Assembly: GCF_009765215.1 (NCBI RefSeq)
Contig: NZ_VLNV01000001.1
Location: forward strand, 310,001 to 374,000
Direction of reading: 5' to 3'
DNA from: Lysobacter prati
GTDB taxonomy: Bacteria > Pseudomonadota > Gammaproteobacteria > Xanthomonadales > Xanthomonadaceae
DNA length: 64,000 nt
In this document: positions 58,801 through 64,000 of the stretch, in pieces
Position numbering within the stretch: position 1 is the first letter of the stretch
Layout of the letters: each line of letters opens with the position of its first letter
The notes under the pieces: model-generated
The model's input: only the letters and a program-made list of their open reading frames with translations
Databases searched by the model: none
Told to the model about the DNA's origin: nothing
Position numbers and translations under genes: made by a program

Positions 58801-59115
58801 GGGTTTGCCGTCGGCATCCTTCACTTGGATGTCCGAACGGTGCACCAGTTGCTCCCAGAACGCCTTGTTGGCTGGCAGCAGCTCGTCGTTGACTCTCTTT
58901 CGCAATTCAATCAACGACGCATCCACACCGCCGGGTGCAGTCGCCAGCCAAGGGTTTAGTGCCAGAAGCCGGGGGCGCAGAACATCCTCAAGTAATGGGG
59001 CGAGGTGGCGGTGCTCCACCTGCACCGCATTGCCCGGCAGATGCGCATAGCCCAGCTTGACCAGCGACTCAATGGCTGGCGTTTCGACGCCAGTCTTTTC
59101 AGGTGACTGGCTCAT
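55831..59115 (-). CDS. hsdR: Type I restriction enzyme, R subunit
   Basis: 1094 aa. Motor and nuclease of a type I restriction complex. The PD-(D/E)xK nuclease is at residues 139-156 ([10 protein letters not shown]...AIVECK). SF2 helicase motifs follow: Walker [14 protein letters not shown] (291-303), DEAH in [19 protein letters not shown], and a late [10 protein letters not shown]. The C-terminal helical HsdM-contact region is complete. ATG overlaps the upstream gene stop (ATGA). Confidence 0.97.
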   Translation of the reverse strand: MSQSPEKTGVETPAIESLVKLGYAHLPGNAVQVEHRHLAPLLEDVLRPRLLALNPWLATAPGGVDASLIELRKRVNDELLPANKAFWEQLVHRSDIQVKDADGKPRSVRFFDATTVAHNDFHVVDQYVGKNADGDLFRPDLLLFVNGLPLAIVECKASHHRLDEALAQLDGYQASFPAQFVFNQVCVGLNRRQGLYGAILTKPAFYARYRLQDAELAAVVGVLGADPSEQDQLLWALFEPGRFLELITHFVLFETRDGRTVKKLPRYQQWRAVRKTVARLTAAQPTGGVVWHTQGSGKSLTMALLARMLRADSTGLNNPTVLVLTDRKDLDKQIFDTFHAVGIKAIQAVSVDGLVKLLGNDYGSVFTSTVQKFQENEQVADASEIAADEEDDLLYAIRHRRVREDKDFFMVDERNAHYGLHDEDGVLLEAKWEEISRERVNFRVLSAKPNFYVLVDEAHRSQYDFLAAFMRASLPNAKFIAFTGTPLLNDDKHTLAEFGGDTYIDEYRLHEAVADGATLPIKYQDAWVRLAPSSKLDQAFKDQFAQEDEARQQALKQQLLARWRQAGDRMEQVAAHLVEHFIANVQAKGLKAMLVCDGRDMAVRYKDLLDGLMQDRQAKGLPTFESRVVISLASATASRSGASEHEEAADRGVHKEAVQTIEERVKAEIKAGKHPVALPTEQTANFVSKLFPLPYGDESKGKDGQPHANNIGLIIVSDMLLTGWDAPIVGTMYLDKPLKEHTLLQAIARVNRTMTGKNAGYIVDYHGVVEHLDHALKIYGGDVQPAQVWEGVESELPKLQATLDRILTVLPKKHDPVSQREDYKDDAERFLDPTTRLDAVEDFLDLVKRFNRSIDIILPDVRGVPFKPYFTLFAEIRLMLRDKLPGATHRERITRLESALLQQLLDEYIDASPAKSLLGKEVSILDASDMARLKKLANPGSQALVMKNQLKHTIATGRDKDPAFFDKLAEELEKLLAEEAAGRVSQAQFLEQLDLFGQRIKDKDNTGFEHPAHSAVYHYLASLLSEETARIATTKLFEDADLSRTMAAANWKHMHDLHPELRALLHKLLIPLAGWERPVAREHAKRIMDILLKN

Positions 59116-60005
59116 GAGCTGCTCTTTCCTTGCATGCTGGCTTCCTCCTGACGGCTGCGATACCAGACCTCGCCGCAGCCTTGTTCTTTGTTCACCGCCC
59201 TGCGAATCTCAAACTGCCGAGACTCGTGGATGACTTGCCGCCAACTGCCGCAGCCATAGCGCTGGGGATGCTGGTCGGGGTGTTGTGCGCGAATCCAAGT
59301 GGTCGCGGTGTTGAGCAGGGTCCATCCCTCTGTCGCGAACCGGGTCTCGCCTTCACGCAGGCAGCGCACGGCCCCGCTGGAAGGCCAGTCCACCGTGCCA
59401 TCCGGTGCAATGCCATTGACCAGCAGGTCTTCGAACGTCGCCGTGCTCATGAACGACGCCATCAACGCACGGGCCTCTTCCATGCCCCGCGCCCAGCTGC
59501 GCAAGGTCAGGTAGTGGTCGTCGATGGTCTCGAAACTGGCATCCAGATAAGCGTCTGCGGCTATGCAGCCCTGAGGCTCCCAGATGGTGAAGCGCTGCAA
59601 GAAGTGGTGGACCAGCTCGTTGCGCAGGTCTACCAACTCTTTCAGTGCCGCCGTGGTGGCTTGGTGCTGGCTGGCATCTAGCCCCACGTGAAAGCGGAAT
59701 CGGAACCACAGGCCACCATCTCCCTGTGGCTCATCGGAGCCGTCATCTTCCTCGGCAGATGTCAGATGGCGTTCGGTGAGCATGCCGACCAAGGTGCCCA
59801 AGGTCTTCTTCTGAGAACAGCCCACCTGCGCATCCTTCACGGACTGCAACTCGGCCGGTGGTCCGGAAATGTCACCGTGGGCCACAAATGCCTTGAGCAG
59901 GATTTCGTACTGCTGCAAGCGAAGCAGGCACCGCCCGAGCTTGCGCTGGACATCACGCTGCAGTTCAAGCGTTGGGTCTGGTGGGAGCAATGCCTGCGAC
60001 GCCAT
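59112..60005 (-). CDS. LOTUS/OST-HTH domain protein inserted between hsdS and hsdR
   Basis: 297 aa, no signal or membrane helix. The N-terminal helical half holds [19 protein letters not shown], where R128-N-E-L-V-H133 matches the RxxxxH active-site pattern of HEPN ribonucleases. Residues about 226-284 ([37 protein letters not shown]) fit a LOTUS/OST-HTH domain, which binds RNA or G-quadruplex nucleic acid in characterised proteins. It starts 9 nt after hsdS and overlaps hsdR by 4 nt, so it belongs to the restriction operon. Function within it is unknown. Confidence 0.8.
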   Translation of the reverse strand: MASQALLPPDPTLELQRDVQRKLGRCLLRLQQYEILLKAFVAHGDISGPPAELQSVKDAQVGCSQKKTLGTLVGMLTERHLTSAEEDDGSDEPQGDGGLWFRFRFHVGLDASQHQATTAALKELVDLRNELVHHFLQRFTIWEPQGCIAADAYLDASFETIDDHYLTLRSWARGMEEARALMASFMSTATFEDLLVNGIAPDGTVDWPSSGAVRCLREGETRFATEGWTLLNTATTWIRAQHPDQHPQRYGCGSWRQVIHESRQFEIRRAVNKEQGCGEVWYRSRQEEASMQGKSSS

Positions 60006-60014
60006 GCCTGCCCC

Positions 60015-61346
60015 TTACGTTCCGGCCGCACTGGCGTCCACGCTGACCCGCCATTCGCCCGTGAGGAGCTTCTGCATCAGGCCGCGTTTGAGGACTTCAT
60101 TCAAAGACTTCCTATCCAGCAGATGTCTCAGTTTTTTATCGACGGCTGAAAGGACTTCCCCAATTTTTTCCTGCTCCCGAATCGGAGGTAGGGGCATTGG
60201 TATGCCTTTGATGTCTGATGCTGACAGAGAGGGGAGCGCTTGGCTCTGCACATAGGACTTCTGCAAAGCTCTTGCCGACGAGTCCATTTGAAAGTAGAAA
60301 AAGCTACTGTCAACGAGCTTCTCGTTGGGCGAAATGCGTATGAGATTTGGAGAAATCTGCGCGCCAACATGCTCCGGCCCAACTACGCCGAAGTTACCAA
60401 CGGTTCCTCGAACAGCCATGACCAAGTCACCCTTTTCAAGAACCGTCTTAGGGAACTTTTTCGAGTCATCCTCTGTAACGTACCAGTAGTTTCCCCAGTC
60501 AGTAGATAGCCGCCCGTTCTTGATGTGCTCGCCACGCACGACAGGGATACCGCTTTCAAGCGGTTCAAACCCGTAGAAGCCGGGATAGCGATAAATGACT
60601 TTGGAGCATTGATTCAAGGTTGCGACCTCCCAAGCCGCCGGAATCTCTCCCAACTCACTGTCCTTGAACTCGGCGTGCGGCACCCAGCGGGCATCGGCAT
60701 CTTGGGTGCCGACACCCCGGCTGAACAGGGTCTGCATCAGGCCCTGTTTGAGGGTCTTGGTGGCTTTAATCTGGCGCGCAATCACGTCCAGCTTGTCATC
60801 CACAGCCGTCAGGATGGCGGCGATTTTTCGTTGTTCGGGGAGTGGAGGAAGTCCAATCGGAACAGACTTGATGATTGACAAGTTGAGTCCGCCGCGCCCC
60901 CCCTCACCGGATGACAGGGAGCGCAACTCCTTGTACCGCCAATCGAGGTTGTGGAAGAGAAAGTCAGTATCAAATGCTTTGCTAGGGTAAATGGCTGCCA
61001 ACGACTGGTTGGTAGCGACTTCGGCCTCTAGCACAGCCACACATCCCCGCGTCTTTCCCTGCCCGGCAAGCGCCATGACAACGGACCTTTTGGGAAAGAC
61101 CTTTGCGGCAGAGTTGGTCAGTCCGAGAGTGGAAATCTTCTTCTCGGTCGTGAAAATCCTGCGCTTATGCACCTCACCAGAACTCATCCAAGGTACTTCT
61201 GGAGGAAACCAATAGGACTTGTTCCCAGTGGCCGGAGTGCCGCCTGCACTGACCTCTGTCATCTCGCCGATTTTCAGGACCACCCAGTCAGCAGGAACAC
61301 TGGCTGCATCGCCTTCCTGACATCCCGGCAAGCCGACGGCGTTCAT
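60015..61346 (-). CDS. hsdS: Type I restriction enzyme, S (specificity) subunit
   Basis: 443 aa with two target-recognition domains separated by the conserved helices. PPLPEQRKIAAILTAVDDKLDVIARQ is mid-protein and PPIREQEKIGEVLSAVDKKLRHLL near the C-terminus. Each is followed by LKQGLMQ.LF or LKRGLMQKLL, the repeat that defines HsdS. The base composition in the recognition domains is clearly lower in GC than the chromosome at left, which is typical of exchanged specificity modules. Confidence 0.95.
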   Translation of the reverse strand: MNAVGLPGCQEGDAASVPADWVVLKIGEMTEVSAGGTPATGNKSYWFPPEVPWMSSGEVHKRRIFTTEKKISTLGLTNSAAKVFPKRSVVMALAGQGKTRGCVAVLEAEVATNQSLAAIYPSKAFDTDFLFHNLDWRYKELRSLSSGEGGRGGLNLSIIKSVPIGLPPLPEQRKIAAILTAVDDKLDVIARQIKATKTLKQGLMQTLFSRGVGTQDADARWVPHAEFKDSELGEIPAAWEVATLNQCSKVIYRYPGFYGFEPLESGIPVVRGEHIKNGRLSTDWGNYWYVTEDDSKKFPKTVLEKGDLVMAVRGTVGNFGVVGPEHVGAQISPNLIRISPNEKLVDSSFFYFQMDSSARALQKSYVQSQALPSLSASDIKGIPMPLPPIREQEKIGEVLSAVDKKLRHLLDRKSLNEVLKRGLMQKLLTGEWRVSVDASAAGT

Positions 61347-62956
61347 GCCCCAGCCTCCAGCAGCCCCAACTCAGCTAGGTAGCTATTCAACCGGGCATCA
61401 ATCTGCGCCTCTTCTTCCGCCAGCGCCGACAGTTGCGACAAGGTGGCCGCCACATCGACTGTCTCTTCGGTCTCCCCGTTGTCGATGTACCGGGCAATGT
61501 TGAGATTGCCGTCTTTGCTGCGGACCTCGTCCAGCGTCACCACCCGGCAGTAGTTCTCTACCTCGGTCTGATGTTCGAAGGCTGCTTTGTGCATGCTGCC
61601 AATGCGGGCGATGTCTTCTGGACGCAGGCTGTTCTGGGCCTTGCCTTCAAGGTAGTCGCGGCTCGCGTCGATGATGATGACCTTGCCCTTGAGTGCAGCG
61701 GGCTTGCGCTTGTTCAGGACGAGCACACAGGCAGGAATGCCGGTGTTGTAGAACAGGGCCGAGGGCAGGCCGATGATGGCCTCGATGAGGTCACCGGGTT
61801 GGTTGCCGGCGGCGGCATCGGTGCCGAACAGAAGTCCCTCGCGAATCTTGCCCTCCTCGCCGCTGCGAAACAGCACGCCATGCGGCAGGATGATGCCCAT
61901 GCGGCCATCGGCCTTCAGGCTCGCCAGCATGTGCTGGGCGAAGGCGAGGTCGGCGTAGCCACGCGGAGGGATGCCGTAGACAAAGCGCCCGTAGGGGTCG
62001 CTGACCTGCTTGTAGTTCGGCGCCTTGGGCTTCTTGTCGCCTTCTTGCTCCGCCTCGTTGGCTAGTTCCAGCGGCGACCACCATTGCTTGGCCGAGAACG
62101 GCGGGTTGGCAATGACCCGGTCAAAGGTCTTCAGGTAGTCACCATCGAGGTGCTTCGGCTCGACCAAGGTGTCGCCGCGCTCAATCTCGGCACGCATGTT
62201 GTGCAGGTACAGATTCAGCTTGGCAATGGCCCACGTGCCAAGGTTCTTCTCCTGCCCGAACAGCAGCGCATTGGGCTTGTCGCCCAAGAGCAAGCCACCC
62301 GGAAGCTTAGCGATGTGGTGCGCACTTTCCACCAGCATGCCGCCGCTGCCGCAGGTCGGGTCGTACACACTGTGGCCGGGCCGCGGGTCGATCAGTTCCA
62401 CGACCAGTTGCACCACCGCCTTCGGCGTGTAGAACTCCCCACCTTTCTTGCCGGCATCGTCAGCGAACTGCTTGATAAGGTACTCGTAGGCGTCCCCCAG
62501 CATGTCGGCCTTGTAGAGGTCGGCATTGCCCAGCTTGTATTGGTTGAAGTGGCGCAGCAGACGTTGCAAGGTGGTGTCGGACAGCACACGCTTGTCACCG
62601 TACTGGGTGGCGGTCAGCACGTGCTGCAACTCGGGGTTGTTCGCTTCAATGGTGGCGAACGCCTTGTCCAGCGCCTCACCGATGTTTTCGGTCCGAGCAA
62701 TCAGCTCTGGCCAGCGGGCCGTACCGGGGAATTGCCCCCACTTGTCTTCGACCTCTTCTTCGGCCTCCGCCTCGCTCAGACCCTCTGCCTGCAGCAACTG
62801 GGCAACGCGCTCCGCGAAGACGTCGTTGAAGCGCTTGAGGAACAGCAGGCCGAAGATGTAATTTTTGAAATCCGACGAGTCGATGGAGCCGCGCAAGATG
62901 TTGGCGGACTCCCAAAGCCATGATTCGAGGGCTTCAAGACTGAGTTGATTGGGCAT
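61343..62956 (-). CDS. hsdM: Type I restriction enzyme, M (methyltransferase) subunit
   Basis: 537 aa adenine-N6 methyltransferase. The HsdM N-terminal helical domain (SLEALESWLWESANILRGSIDSSDFKNYIFGLLFLKRFND) is followed by SAM motif I DPTCGSGGML (199-208) and catalytic NPPF (284-287). Its stop overlaps the hsdS ATG (ATGA). First gene of the operon on the minus strand. Confidence 0.97.
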   Translation of the reverse strand: MPNQLSLEALESWLWESANILRGSIDSSDFKNYIFGLLFLKRFNDVFAERVAQLLQAEGLSEAEAEEEVEDKWGQFPGTARWPELIARTENIGEALDKAFATIEANNPELQHVLTATQYGDKRVLSDTTLQRLLRHFNQYKLGNADLYKADMLGDAYEYLIKQFADDAGKKGGEFYTPKAVVQLVVELIDPRPGHSVYDPTCGSGGMLVESAHHIAKLPGGLLLGDKPNALLFGQEKNLGTWAIAKLNLYLHNMRAEIERGDTLVEPKHLDGDYLKTFDRVIANPPFSAKQWWSPLELANEAEQEGDKKPKAPNYKQVSDPYGRFVYGIPPRGYADLAFAQHMLASLKADGRMGIILPHGVLFRSGEEGKIREGLLFGTDAAAGNQPGDLIEAIIGLPSALFYNTGIPACVLVLNKRKPAALKGKVIIIDASRDYLEGKAQNSLRPEDIARIGSMHKAAFEHQTEVENYCRVVTLDEVRSKDGNLNIARYIDNGETEETVDVAATLSQLSALAEEEAQIDARLNSYLAELGLLEAGA

Positions 62957-63278
62957 GGATGCTGAGTCTCTGATGGGTATGTGCCGGGCTATTCAGCGGG
63001 CACGGGCTGTTGCGGGTCGGCGGCGAGGCTGATTTGGTCCAGCCGCCAACGCTTTAGGGACAAGCCTACCCTCAGGTGCCCGCGCGCTCCACCAATGCGA
63101 AGGCACTCAATCCGTACCGAGGACTTGACTAGAATGCCCAGACCCGGCGGTGAGGCGAATCCCCATCCTCACCCTTGCGCTGGCAATGTCCATCCTCGTG
63201 CCAGCGCCGGTGCCGATTCGGCAGTCCAACCTGCACCGTCAGTGTCCACTCTTGTGGCGCCGGTACCATGGGACTCGC
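62957..63278. other. Gene-free region upstream of hsdM
   Basis: 322 nt. The hsdM promoter must lie here, but no clear -35/-10 pair is seen reading leftward. TTGACT followed by AGAAT occurs on the plus strand near 63126, without a gene ahead of it. No coding region that I can support. Confidence 0.4.
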
Positions 63279-63893
63279 CTAAATCGGTCGAGAGCTCCCA
63301 GCGAAGCCCGGCCAAGCCATGCGCCAGAACCTTTCGTGCAGCCCCACGTAGCGCATGCTTAGGCGGTAGAAAGTCCTCCGCGACATCCCAGTTGGTTTCT
63401 CTGCCTTGCCCGGCACACCTCCGAGGCGCTTGCGGATTGCGTGCATGGAGCGCGCCGTACGCGCCACGCCGCTGTCCTGCTGGCAAGCGTAGACCGGCGG
63501 CACCGGCGACGCCTCGCGGTGACTGAAACCGAGCCCCGGCCAACGGTGCAACTTCCTCGCGCGCCTGCCTGTCAGCGGGCAGACAAAGAACCAGTGCCTG
63601 CCGCCCCAAGCGTTCGGAACGCTCACGATTTCGACATATTCCACCAGCGGATTTGGCTCGTCGGCAAAGTTGCATTCGAGGGACACCACGCCGGATTCGG
63701 GACCTATCGCGGCCCGGAATGTCACTTTGCCGGTGATTGCGCCGACTCGGCTGTATTCCAGCGCCCCAGCGCGCGTAGCGTCCCCGTAGCGTTCCGACCA
63801 CTTCCACCCGCGAAGGTGAAGGACGCTAATCGGCAGCGCCGGAATGCTTCCGATATAGGGGCGGGTGCCACTGGGTCGGCGCCCAGTCGTCAT
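63279..63893 (-). CDS. Accessory hypothetical protein
   Basis: 204 aa from ATG 63893 (AGGA 8 nt upstream); a longer start at 63932 is possible. RHWFFVCPLTGRRARKLHRWPG and VYACQQDSGVARTARSMHAIRKRLGG resemble uncharacterised proteins I associate with integrative and plasmid elements (the CPxTGRR... segment looks like a small nucleic-acid or metal-binding loop). It lies directly downstream of a gene cut by the window end, so probably in the same accessory operon. Function unknown. Confidence 0.7.
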   Translation of the reverse strand: MTTGRRPSGTRPYIGSIPALPISVLHLRGWKWSERYGDATRAGALEYSRVGAITGKVTFRAAIGPESGVVSLECNFADEPNPLVEYVEIVSVPNAWGGRHWFFVCPLTGRRARKLHRWPGLGFSHREASPVPPVYACQQDSGVARTARSMHAIRKRLGGVPGKAEKPTGMSRRTFYRLSMRYVGLHERFWRMAWPGFAGSSRPI

Positions 63894-63901
63894 CAGGAGT
63901 C

Positions 63902-64000
63902 CTACGCGGCGAGCCGGGCCGGTTTGAACCACCGGACAGCCGCAGCAATCGCCCCGCTGGTGCGGGCGGCCTGTCGTTCCACGCGGATTGCCTCGCCGTG
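63902..64000 (-). CDS. C-terminus of an unidentified protein (cut by window end)
   Basis: An open frame enters from the right edge and reads ...ERQAARTSGAIAAAVRWFKPARLAA before TAG at 63902-63904. It ends 8 nt upstream of the next ATG (63893). 32 residues are too few to identify it; the Ala/Arg-rich end is typical of nucleic-acid or relaxase-type proteins only in a general way. Confidence 0.5.
   Translation of the reverse strand, partial: HGEAIRVERQAARTSGAIAAAVRWFKPARLAA

Overview
This 64 kb window is GC-rich chromosomal DNA from a gammaproteobacterium of the Xanthomonadaceae, most like Lysobacter or Luteimonas. The evidence is a lexA2-imuA-imuB-dnaE2 mutagenesis cassette, a kynurenine/3-hydroxyanthranilate degradation operon, an ArsR-methyltransferase fusion next to metH, a 180-kDa NAD-glutamate dehydrogenase, and many intergenic REP-type palindromes. 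Assignments rest on reading the translated sequences and motifs; no database search was run.

Layout. (1) 1-10.6 kb holds metH (start only), a SahR-like regulator, an acyl-CoA dehydrogenase, the large glutamate dehydrogenase, NAD kinase, a 5'-nucleotidase and a DUF2939 protein. (2) 10.8-16 kb holds a DUF3302 / HlyD adaptor / outer-membrane factor export cassette without an obvious pump, a five-helix membrane protein and an MFS permease. (3) 16.2-27.6 kb, all on the minus strand, is a long gene train. It carries small conserved proteins, a PaiB-like FMN protein, an atypical SDR, and a nearly complete set for kynurenine -> 3-hydroxyanthranilate -> 2-aminomuconate -> 4-oxalocrotonate (kmo, kynU, nbaC, nbaD, nbaE, nbaF), with a beta-carbonic anhydrase inside the operon. 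Exonuclease I and a DUF2461 protein follow. (4) 27.6-40.7 kb is housekeeping: asnS, an A-type Fe-S carrier, a DUF885 peptidase, rpsF-rpsR-rplI, dnaB, alr, phrB, a wax-ester synthase/DGAT and an OmpA-like lipoprotein. (5) 40.7-41.4 kb is a repeat-rich gene-free stretch. The SOS cassette lexA2-imuA-imuB-dnaE2 (to 47.1 kb) follows it. (6) 47.3-54.8 kb holds a frameshifted lipoprotein gene, MgtC, GlsB, a GIY-YIG protein, topoisomerase IB, a SulP transporter, PPK2 with a small partner, a VOC protein and an AraC regulator.

(7) From about 54.85 kb to the right end the DNA looks acquired. A Rho-independent terminator sits next to a CCA-ended T-arm/acceptor fragment like the 3' end of tmRNA, followed by paired 8-bp direct repeats of the kind found at recombinase attachment sites. 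Beyond lies a compact type I restriction-modification operon in the order hsdM-hsdS-X-hsdR-ygjP-like, with genes overlapping or nearly touching. X encodes a protein with a LOTUS/OST-HTH domain at its C-terminus and a possible HEPN-type RxxxxH motif at its N-terminus, and is the most interesting unexplained component in the window. Two further accessory genes of unknown function, one cut by the window end, follow.
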